The position numbers were made by a program, and so were the translations under genes. A DNA stretch of 11,059 nucleotides from Euperipatoides rowelli. Lineage: Eukaryota > Onychophora > Udeonychophora > Euonychophora > Peripatopsidae. Positions 1-7,100 of this stretch are shown here, piece after piece (the stretch's first letter is position 1; the number at the start of each line of letters is the position of its first letter). Under the pieces are notes generated by a model, which was not told where the DNA came from, ran no database searches, and was given only the letters and a program-made list of their open reading frames with translations. The DNA lies in NCBI GenBank assembly GCA_003024985.2, contig PXIH01S0006300.1. The stretch is one strand, 5' to 3'.

Positions 1-483
1 TATTCTTTGAAAAACGGGACATTATCAAGTCCCAAGGCATTCTCTGGGGACACCGGGACTGTATCTTTGAAAACGGGACTGTCCCAGGTAAAACGAGACG
101 CATGGGATCCTATTATAAGTTATACTAGTTTATTATAAGCTCAATAGAGAGCACCAACAAACAGCCAACTATAAAAGAGAATGGTTAATATGATTTTGGG
201 GAGGGAGTTTTTGCTTAGTGGCGAACGTTTGTAAAGAATGACCTCGAAAAAAAGGGGAAGCCACGACATCATCCTATCCTATCTGTAATGTTTATCTATA
301 AGACTTTTTTGGAGGTAATATATACTGTAGATGACCTCTTGCAAAAAGAAAGCAATCAAATTATGCAAATGAATAACTTATCGAATACACTATATACCGT
401 ACAGTATATACACACATAAAAAGTACCAACTTTAATTATAGTAATTTTACTTCAAATCCTAATATAAGGGTGAATTTGCTTAC
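1..483 (-). other. BLTP1 intron, downstream part, no exon found
   Basis: This sequence follows the GTAAGC donor at 483 and is read as intron. A GGGAC-rich repeat occupies about 4-105 and is listed separately. The rest is AT-rich, with short copies of TATTATAAG and TATATAC-type palindromic stretches. I looked for the next BLTP1 exon in the required phase and found none. The best acceptor-like site, near 338, leads to an unrecognised peptide and a stop. Confidence 0.6.
4..105 (+). repeat. Dispersed GGGAC-type repeat fragment
   Basis: Two imperfect copies of TCTTTGAAAA(A)CGGGAC lie about 61 bases apart, at 4-20 and 65-79. The second runs into a perfect palindrome, GGGACTGTCCC (75-85), then AAAACGAGACGCATGGGATC. 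GGGACTGTCCC followed by AAAACGGGACG-like sequence resembles, from memory, the ends of short interspersed repeats seen in many animal genomes. The family cannot be named from this fragment and its left edge is probably outside the window. Confidence 0.4.
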
Positions 484-592
484 TAGCATGGGAAGATGTA
501 GACTGTTTGGATTGTGAAGAAGATGGCTGGATTGGAATGGGTTCTAAAGCTTGTTCCAAGAAATCTAACAGATGAGGGCTTATCAGAGTTTC
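484..592 (-). CDS. BLTP1: BLTP1 internal exon (fifth visible), ISPHLLDFLEQALE helix
   Basis: The exon has 109 bases: 36 codons plus one base, so it enters in phase 0 and leaves in phase 1. On the minus strand it follows TTTGTTAG and ends before GTAAGC. The first 21 residues read ETLISPHLLDFLEQALEPIPI, then a Gln/Ser-rich tail runs to the donor. The first part is an amphipathic helix-like stretch that matches my memory of human ISPCLLDFLEKALETIPI, directly after LQSLPE of the previous exon. This continuity across the 81-base intron makes the call firm. The following exon should start by adding two bases to the leftover A. I did not find a convincing one in 1-483, so it probably lies outside the window. 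The plus-strand frame over this exon is meaningless. Confidence 0.94.
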
Positions 593-673
593 CTAACAAA
601 GAAAGAAAATATTAAAAAAAAAAAAAAAAAAAATGGAAAGTAATTAAACATTTATTTTATTTTACATCTGTAC
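593..673 (-). other. Short 81-base BLTP1 intron
   Basis: This phase 0 intron begins GTACAG and ends TTTGTTAG on the minus strand. It contains an unbroken run of 20 T (seen as A at 614-633) followed by a T-rich stretch before the acceptor. The run is long enough to vary in length between individuals. It is far shorter than the other three complete introns, which are 2.1 to 3.3 kb. Confidence 0.9.
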
Positions 674-874
674 CTCAGGAAGGCTTTGAAGAGTCATCCA
701 AGCATATAGGCTGGCCTTTTTATTTCCCGTTTTGCGTGTTTGTTGTTGCAGAGTCGGAAAAGGCTCTAAGGAGCCAGCTCGAGATAGATCACTGCTCTCC
801 AAACATGATTTCATAGTGTTGTTTGCACTAGTGGATGGACTCTCACTGGGAATAGTTTTTGAATTGTAATGGAC
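674..874 (-). CDS. BLTP1: BLTP1 internal exon (fourth visible), VHYNSKT to LYAWMTLQSLPE
   Basis: The exon has 201 bases and 67 whole codons, with phase 0 on both sides. A long T-rich tract ending TTCAAG precedes it and GTACAG follows. It begins VHYNSKT, directly continuing PGLDVK of the previous exon. A variable Ser/Thr/Gln-rich middle with one Cys follows, then the conserved end KKASLYAWMTLQSLPE. From memory the human protein has LYAWVALQSLPEE at the same place after an equally variable linker. The conserved beta-like end after a diverged linker is what identifies the gene, and it argues for a distant, invertebrate ortholog. The next exon follows after only 81 bases. The exon lacks an early Met, so a search that demands an ATG-started reading frame misses it. 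Confidence 0.95.
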
Positions 875-3006
875 CTTGAAAAAAAAAAATTATAATAAAA
901 CTAAGAATGGTCAGGTAGCTGTAAAAATTTTGACATTATATGGGATATGGGCAAAGAATGTTTGCAAATCAAATTACATTAGGCAACATCAAATAGAACA
1001 AAATCAAACAGATATATTTCATAGCAATGCTTTTTGGTTTTTTTTAAACTAATGAAATATGAGGTAGGTTAATATGGAATCTCAATTTCTTGAAAACACT
1101 TATCATACAGATTTGCACTTCCAGCTTCTTATCACATATGAACAAACATCTTAGCTAAACCAATCCATTAGAATGTATACACAATTTGGTGTTGCCATTT
1201 ACTTTACACAGCTTTTGTATAATAAATATACTGCAACAAATATTCCCAATTCATTAACATTTCCAAACTTGTTGTTATACAATATGCCCAGCATATACAG
1301 TATATAATACTATATAGTAATTTTATCATGTGCAGATCATTATATTTGTGATGTGTGAAGTTCAACACCCATTCTTATATCATAATGTAAATCAAGTTTG
1401 TTCATAGCATACTGAATAACATGCTTGGACTGGACTGTTTGTCTGCCTCATACAAAGCAATGTCAATGGTTGTAATGTATTTCTGGACAACATTATAACT
1501 GATAACATTATCATATCAATTCAAGAAAAAAATGTTTTTCTATCAACTTGTTTTAAAAACAAAAACACTCCTAGATGTCTTAGCATTTCTGGTTTTATGC
1601 TTCCCATGATGTCTTATGCTAACACGTTTACATTAACAGTTTTTGATAGAACAAAGTAGTCATTTTCTAAAATATAGTCCTGAGTGCTTTAGTAAGCACT
1701 CGTTTACAGTATATTATTAGACTGTAATTCGTCAGGTACTCGAGAATAAGCTTTTGATTTTGTAATACTCTATTTACTTAGCTATGAATATAATGGGTTG
1801 ACCAACTTCCGAATATTTTTACTAATCTTCACATTACTATACATTATTTTTTGTTTTACCAGCTTTGAAGCTGCATCTACTTCAGCATTTCTGTTGTACA
1901 GTAGAATTGCCTCATCAATATCATTGCAATCAGTCAAGTTGCAATATTACAATCATATCTTTTCATAATTGTGTAACTAATTAAGTCAATTCTCATAATG
2001 CTTCGTTGTAGGGTGAAGAATTTCAGATAGGTAAAATAGCTCACATATAATGAATGGTAAAGAGAGACTGTTGTAATATCAATGCCTATATCATCATGAC
2101 CTGTCATTTCTTAAAATAAAAGTCTTATTCAATTATTTTTCTTTCAGATGAGCTGATTCCTAGTGTTCTTTAATTGTAGCCATAATAAGTTCCAAGTACC
2201 TTTTCCATTATATTACTCCTCAAAGAAATGAGCATACTTCAAAGGCCTCCACTCCAATTTTCTTTTCTGACTCAATGCTCATCTGTAAATGTTTCTGTAC
2301 TAATGCCTTCACTATCTTTTGTGATTATATCCAAATTTTGTCATGTATCTAGCTAATGCAAAATATTCTTTGTACAAATAAACATTTTAGTATTTTTATA
2401 CAGTATTTTTCCTTAAACACTTGAATATATAGAGTATATGTCATTCATGTTTTTATTCTATTGCATTAATAAAAGTTTTAAATCCTCTTTCAGTAAGATG
2501 GCCGGCCTTCTCTAGATTTATGATATGCAAAAGATATTTGCATATCAATTGCTGTATTTCTACTGGTTTAGTTTTAAAACCTAGGTTGTTTATATACTTT
2601 TACTGAAAAGCTACGTACAGGCGATCTTCTAACAGTACTGTTCTTCATACCCCTTTTATATGTAAGCAATGAAAAGTTGCTTGTGAAGAAAAATGTAACT
2701 TGCAAAATATTAGACTATTTATGTGTAAGGAGTAAATTTAGAATTGTGTGCAGGTAGATTGTGTTACACAAATTTACACTATATGCAAACAGCATTTTCA
2801 TCATTTTCAGTTCCCTAAGTTGCCACTAGAGTATTTTATTTTACCAACATCACCTTTAGCACTCCCATACAGTATATTCATTGAATCAGAAGACAAAAGT
2901 TTTACAGCATTCCTTGGGTTATTTTTACATTCTATCATTTTGAGGTCCATGGCTAGAAATACTTTCAAATTTAAATTAACAATAAATAAATAAAAAAATT
3001 AAATAC
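875..3006 (-). other. BLTP1 intron, phase 0, 2,132 bases
   Basis: The intron starts GTATTT at 3006 and ends TTTCAAG at 875 on the minus strand. It is AT-rich and mostly without recognisable content. It has a perfect 11-base inverted repeat at 2521-2547, scattered short A/T runs, and no transposase or reverse-transcriptase frame I could recognise. A 47-codon ATG-to-stop frame at 2807-2950 on the minus strand has no recognised relative. Confidence 0.85.
2521..2547. repeat. Perfect 11-base inverted repeat with octamer-like core
   Basis: TGATATGCAAA at 2521-2531 is exactly mirrored by TTTGCATATCA at 2537-2547 around a five-base spacer. The right arm carries ATTTGCAT, the octamer bound by POU-domain proteins. 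The motif is short and AT-rich, so regulatory meaning is only a possibility. Confidence 0.4.
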
Positions 3007-3193
3007 CTTGACGTCAAGGCCAGGTAGGAGGAATATAGTGGCATCAGTTTGAAATGATTGGAGGAGAGGAGTTTTGACTTTGCCACCTAAATGAGATCCC
3101 ACGGATGGCTGCTGTTTTAGACCACGCTTGCGACCTGGTGAGGGCGGAAGATCAGTCTGACCGCCTGAAAAGCTTCGCTCTTTACGCATGGAT
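3007..3193 (-). CDS. BLTP1: BLTP1 internal exon (third visible), basic phospho-linker and beta strand
   Basis: The exon has 187 bases: one base completing Lys, then 62 codons ending exactly at Lys, so the intron phase changes from 2 to 0 here. The acceptor is a T-rich tract ending TTTCAG. The donor is AAG followed by GTATTT, weaker than the GTAAGT of the two exons before it. The first 40 residues are basic and Ser/Gly/Pro-rich (SMRKERSFSGG, PSPGRKRGLKQQPS), which looks like a disordered loop with possible basophilic kinase sites. The last 15 residues are a beta-like stretch with DATIFLLPGLDVK. The final PGLDVK continues into VHYNSKT of the next exon, and the joined motif is a landmark of the vertebrate protein (PGVDVKLHYNSKT, from memory). 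That junction supports both splice sites. Reading on past the donor adds 11 codons before a stop, so the frame does not continue without splicing. Confidence 0.93.
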
Positions 3194-3537
3194 CTGAAAT
3201 TAAATTTTATGAAAATTGAAAACATTTGCCTCAATAATTTTAGAGAGTATAAATATTTTTAAAGCTCTCAATGATATATAGAAAATAATTTTCATCTTTT
3301 AAAAATTTGTTTGTTTCAAACTGATATTCAGTTCAGTTGTTTGTTTTTTTTCAATTATTTTTAATAAATCTTTAAGAATAAGACAATAAATAAAAAGGAG
3401 AAAACCTTAAAATTAAAGGAATACTATAATTTACGAATCAGGATCAGGACCAGTGCAGGAGCCTTTTGGCAACCTATACCTTTGTGCAATGGCAGGAGGT
3501 AGTCCACAGGGCCTGTATGGGGAGGGTTTGGTGCAAT

Positions 3538-3652
3538 GTCAGACAATCATGCCTAGACAACCCAGGGATTTGGGATATTACATCTATACAAGGGAAGGAA
3601 GTCAGATAATTATGTCTAGACAACCAGGGATTTGGGATTTATACATTTACAC
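3538..3652 (+). repeat. 63-base tandem duplication
   Basis: A segment starting GTCAGACAATCATGCCTAGA at 3538 recurs at 3601 as GTCAGATAATTATGTCTAGA. The two copies stay aligned through CAACC(C)AGGGATTTGGGAT. Differences are mostly transitions, which suggests an old duplication. Confidence 0.8.
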
Positions 3653-3654
3653 TT

Positions 3655-4020
3655 GTCTATATTTATTTGTACTATGCTTCTTTTCCTTATGTTTATTGTT
3701 CTACTTCTTATTCATCTACTTATTCCTCTGCTTCTTGTTTTGCTTTTTATTCTTCGGCTTCTATTATTGTTCTGCTTCTTGTTTCTTTTTCTTCTGCTTC
3801 TACTCATTCCTCTGCTTTTTTGTTCTGTTTTTTATTCTACGGCTTCTATTCTTGGTCTGCTTCTCGTTTCTTTTTCTTCTGTTTCTTCTACTTATTCCAC
3901 TGCTTCTCCTTCTTGTGCTATTGTTCTACTTTTTGTTCTGCTTCTATTTTTATTCTTTTTATTCTGCTTCTTATTCATCTGCTTCATATTCTTCTGATTT
4001 TTAATCATATTCCTCTGCTT
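3655..4020 (+). repeat. Degenerate TTCTGCTTC pyrimidine array with 84-88-base higher-order period
   Basis: The plus strand is almost pure T and C with scattered G and A and repeated CTGCTTC and TTCTTCT words. A longer period shows as ATTCCTCTG at 3722 and 3806 and ATTCCACTG at 3894, each followed by a similar order of words. All three plus-strand frames stay open for long distances only because T/C-rich words lack stop codons. The resulting Phe/Leu/Cys/Tyr-rich peptides are not genes. Confidence 0.8.
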
Positions 4021-4090
4021 CTCCTGGTTTCTTTTAAGCTACTTTTTTTAATTTAAGTCTGTTACGCTGTCTTCATCAGATGAGTCTTTA

Positions 4091-4790
4091 ATCTCATATT
4101 TTACTTGCTGGTTTCTGGTGTTCTTCTTCATCATCTGCTGCTTCATCATATTGTTCATCTTCTGCTTCTTCATCATCCTATTATTTATTTTCATTTTGTT
4201 TCGGTCAGTAATACTGTTGGCTCCGTGAGGATAGCCTACTCAACAAATCAATAAACATTTAATGAACATTTTAGGTAAAACCTTTATCTCATATATTTTG
4301 CTTGCTAGTTTCTGATATTCTTCTTCTTCATCCTCATCATTGTATTCATCATCTTTGTCTTCTTTATCTTCATCATATGCCTCATCCTCATCATCGTATT
4401 CATCAACTTTGTCTTCATCTTCATCATATGCCTCATCCTAATCATCTTATTTGTTCGATTAGTTGCCGGCCCCACGGGGGCTATACAGTATGCCAAGCAG
4501 GTTATGGATAACACACTATGGCTCACACCCAATCACACAGGACCTATACAGGACATCACTTCACATTACAAAATGAATCACTAGACATTTAAGAATATTT
4601 AGTAAGACATTTATTGTTGTACTAGATTCTGGTTTTCTTTTTCATCATCATCTTCCTCATCTTCGTATTACTTATTTTGATTTACAGTACACCTACCAGG
4701 TTATGGACCATACACTCATATTCACACCCAGTCACACATAGCCTGTACAGATATCACATGACATTAAACTCAACAAATCACTACATTTAA
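4091..4790 (+). repeat. Three diverged repeat units with ATC/TTC microsatellite cores
   Basis: ATCTCATA-T-TT-CTTGCT-GTTTCTG followed by TTCTTCTTCATC begins at 4091 and again at 4286, 195 bases apart. A more diverged start lies near 4612. Units one and three both end with the exact words CTCAACAAATCA (4239-4250 and 4769-4780). Each unit has a core of TCATC and TTC words, longest in the second unit (about 4318-4450). Units two and three also share CAGGTTATGGA and CACACCCA-TCACACA. The core lengths look expandable. Confidence 0.65.
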
Positions 4791-5029
4791 TAAAGGAATA
4801 CTATAAGATTATCAAAAAAAAAAAAGGTTTTTAAAAAGTTGGCCTATTAAAAAAAATAAGAATAACGGAATAGTCATAATTTTTTTAGACATGCAGGTAA
4901 TGAAAATCAAGTAAATGAAGAAACAAAACAAATGTTATTAGCTTAATAATTATTGTCAGCATCTAGCTTTGATAGCAAATGGCTTGCTGTACAATAGTTA
5001 AATAAATAAACTACCAACTTAATTTAAAT

Positions 5030-5700
5030 AAATCTTCACTATCTGAGGTTAATGTTTATAAAGATTTAAGAATTGTTATTGATAACCGCCTTTATTTTAA
5101 TAATCATTTAGATTATTTGGTAAAAAGAATATCTATAAAATTTGCATCCTCAATTCGATTCTTAGATTTAGTCTCCCCTTGTTTGTTTTCAGTGATCTAT
5201 AGATCCTATATTCAGTGTATATTGGATTACTGCCATTCAGTCTTTTACATAATCAATAAAAAAAGATATCAATGGTCTACGGAATATCAATTATCCAAAA
5301 AGACTCCAAATCTTAAGAAAATATAACATACTCACTCCTCAACAAAGACTCTTTAGGGGAGATCTTATATTTGCCTTTAATGAGATTGTGATGAAAACAA
5401 TATAAGTTATTTTGATTTTGATACTAATTAAAAACTAGCGGTCATAGGTTCAAAATTTATATATCTTTTACAAGAAAATGAATAAGAGTCAATTCTATCT
5501 CAATAGAGTAGCTCCGATTTGGAACGCTCTTCAACCAAATATTGGTGAATCTATACCCTTAAAATCTTTTAAAATGCACTTGGATCAATACTTATATACA
5601 AATGAATCTTTTATTAATATGTATTAACCTTTATGTGCATTATGGTCGAAAAGCAGAATTGCTTAGATGACATATTTCATAAATAAATAAATAAATAATA
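5030..5700 (+). mobile_element. LINE fragment (CR1/L2-like), 3' end of reverse-transcriptase ORF, dead
   Basis: Conceptual translation gives the C-terminal end of a non-LTR retrotransposon ORF2 in at least three frames. From 5048: VYKDLRIVIDNRLYFNNHLD, then an ILDYCHSVFY-like stretch. From 5265, after a frame change in an A-run: NYPKRLQILRKYNIL and RLFRGDLIFAFN. From 5434: TSGHRFKIYISF. From 5481: QFYLNRVAPIWNAL and SFKMHLDQYL, with a stop at 5625-5627. The series YP-RL, RGDLI, GHRFKI, R-APIWN-L and FK-LD is typical of CR1/L2-type elements, but the clade is not fixed. A short 3' untranslated region ends in a TAAA tail. Frameshifts and internal stops show it is dead, and the 5' part of the element is missing. 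It lies antisense to BLTP1. Confidence 0.85.
5680..5700 (+). repeat. TAAA microsatellite tail of the LINE fragment
   Basis: Tandem TAAA copies follow directly after the 3' untranslated region of the LINE fragment. Short 3' microsatellite tails of this kind are usual for CR1/L2-type elements and mark the 3' end of the insertion. Confidence 0.75.
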
Positions 5701-5938
5701 TAGTACAACAAAAATATCTAAACATTCAGGGATCCTACACACTCCTTGATCCATAGTCTGTATCCCATCAGGGATATATGCATGAACTCTTTGTGCAGTC
5801 ACCCAACAATAAATCCTTAGCGACCTTCCTACTGACAATATTATTTATAGTATGTTTACATTTTGTTTTATGAACCAATTAACAATGATTTTTAAATAGG
5901 TATTTTAACACGTTGTGTCACTAAATATTACAACTTAC

Positions 5939-6145
5939 TTCTTCAACTCCTCATCCTTGGGATCTTTAGTGTGGAAGACACACTTGCCACTGTCTATAAG
6001 CACTTTAATGTCTAATTCAAAGTCAATATTTGGTTCTGGTGGCATAAGAGTCGATGTCTTGCCTGTACTTGTGATGCTCAAGTTACTGGATTGGACATAA
6101 GTCATACTATGACTACGGCCATCACCATATAGTTTAGCTGGAGGT
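5939..6145 (-). CDS. BLTP1: BLTP1 internal exon (second visible), linker into beta-rich segment
   Basis: The exon has 207 bases: one base completing Lys from the previous exon, 68 codons, and two bases left over, so introns on both sides are phase 2. The acceptor is a T-rich tract ending TTTCAAG and the donor is GTAAGT. The peptide begins PPAKLYGDGRSHSM, passes through a Ser/Thr linker and a Met-Pro-Pro-Glu-Pro turn, then enters an alternating hydrophobic stretch (NIDFELDIKVLIDSGKCVF) that looks like two beta strands, and ends charged with HTKDPKDEELK. The strand-turn-strand with SGKC matches my recollection of vertebrate KIAA1109, where it opens a new beta-rich unit of the lipid-transfer groove. 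The last bases, AA, join the A of the next exon to code Lys. It sits about 3.3 kb after the previous exon. The plus-strand reading frame across it is only a shadow. Confidence 0.92.
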
Positions 6146-6479
6146 CTTGAAATAAAAAAAAAGAGGTTCAATATTAATACAGCAAATATATTCTAATTAT
6201 TGATTGATTGATTTTCTCTCTCTATACTCAATTTTTTTTTTCAATTATCTTTTTTTTTTTTTTTAAATTATTCCGGAATTTTACAAAAAGTTTAACATCT
6301 TTATCAATGCTTTTGTCTATTATCAAAATTTTTAATTTTTCTTAAAGCAAAAGGTGAATTATAAACAACATGACAACACTAAAGCAACATTTACAAAAAT
6401 CACCTCTAGTTTTCTCATTAGGAATATATGTATGACTTCTGGTTTAAAGGAGGGGATGATGAATAAAATTGTTGTATTA

Positions 6480-7030
6480 CTGATCTACTGATCCAGATTT
6501 TATGGATTTGGGATCAAGAATTATAAAGTCTTTGGCAATCCCATAAAAACTATTGAGTATACCTTCAATTGCCTTATTATTCCATTTCTTGCACTGTAGT
6601 TTGGGTACGAATGAAAATGTTCTGGAACCAAATATTCTGATTGTTTGCGATCGGGTTTTGACCCAGTCCAGAGCTCATAAGGTGTTATCGAGATATTTTG
6701 GCTGGGAAGTCTATTTTGTAAGTAGGCTGCGGTACAAACTGCTTCCCCCCAGAACTGCTATGTAGGTTTGCATCTGATAACATGCATTTAGCCATTTTAG
6801 TCAGGAAACTTTTTTTTTTATTTCTGGTAAACCATTCATTCTGTTGGAGAGTAATAGGTATTGTAGGTTCCATCACTTCTTTCTTAAAATAATTTTTCAT
6901 TTTTTTTACCATTATCTGTATGGAAGATAATTGGTATGTAACGAAACTTGTTAGTGTCCATAACACAATAGTCTTTTAAGCTGTTTGAAGCTTCATTCTT
7001 GTGCTTGAGTAAACACATATACTAGGTTGA
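6480..7030 (-). pseudogene. Ty1/copia retrotransposon integrase fragment, decayed
   Basis: Read on the minus strand, several frames together give the copia integrase core and the region after it. In order: YMCLLKHKNEASNSLKDY, then HTDNGK at 6908-6922 with the second catalytic Asp, then LQQNEWFTRNKKK, TKMAKCMLSDANL, AYLQNRLP, TPYELWTGSKPD, and RIFGSRTFSFVPKL followed by NNKAIEGI. These match family landmarks TDNG-EY, TPQQNG-ERKNRT, MARCML-DANL, A-YL-NR, TPYELW-G-KP and FG---Y---P. The third catalytic residue, Glu in family members, is Thr here (codon at 6826-6828), and frame changes separate the blocks. No LTRs, gag or reverse transcriptase are visible nearby. It lies in the same sense as BLTP1. 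A plus-strand frame at 6553-6765 is its shadow. Confidence 0.85.
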
Positions 7031-7100
7031 AATTCAAGATAGGGTATCGTAAATTTAAAGTAGGGAAAAACCCAGGGCCCTCACATTCTGGAAATCCAGT

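Larger units (their letters stand above)
3414..4806. repeat. Composite repeat block bounded by a 16-base direct repeat
   Basis: The same 16 bases, TAAAGGAATACTATAA, occur at 3414-3429 and 4791-4806, and almost everything between them is repetitive. Inside, in order, are a 63-base tandem duplication, a degenerate TTCTGCTTC array, and three diverged units with ATC-rich cores. The flanking match could be a target-site duplication from insertion of a repeat-bearing element, but there are no terminal inverted repeats, no poly-A tail at the junction and no coding sequence. Chance or internal duplication is also possible. Confidence 0.4.
3194..5938 (-). other. BLTP1 intron, phase 2, 2,745 bases, rich in repeats
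   Basis: The intron starts with GTAAGT at 5938 and ends with TTTCAG at 3194 on the minus strand. About half is taken up by a pyrimidine-rich repeat block (3414-4806) and about a quarter by a LINE fragment (roughly 5030-5700). The rest (3194-3413, 4807-5030 and 5701-5938) is AT-rich and unrecognised. The flanking exons join in frame without any extra exon here. Confidence 0.85.

Noticed and set aside
280-337. A possible next BLTP1 exon after an acceptor-like CTTTCTTTTTGCAAG on the minus strand
   Set aside because: In the required phase the peptide (KVIYSIYYLQKSLIDKHYR) runs into a stop and shows no similarity to what follows in BLTP1 relatives.
614-633. A 20-A run after an open frame on the plus strand, resembling the poly-A tail of a retroposed transcript
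   Set aside because: On the minus strand it is the T-tract before the acceptor of the BLTP1 exon at 592. Both flanking exons are recognised, so the plus-strand frame is a shadow.
2807-2950. A 47-codon minus-strand frame starting MDLKMIECKN just beyond the third exon
   Set aside because: I recognise no relative, the flanking splice signals are poor, and the BLTP1 exons on both sides join in frame without it. Chance is the simplest explanation.
2748-2993. An 81-codon plus-strand frame
   Set aside because: It is in intron, has no recognised motif and has the composition of random AT-rich translation.
3453-4056. Overlapping plus-strand open frames of 121-183 codons coding Phe/Leu/Cys/Tyr-rich peptides with apparent membrane segments
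   Set aside because: All come from T/C-rich repeats that lack stop codons in every frame. There is no conserved pattern or plausible splicing.
4302-4532. Open frames on both strands coding His/Leu-rich and Met/Lys-rich peptides
   Set aside because: They are translations of the ATC/TTC microsatellite core and have no protein-like composition.
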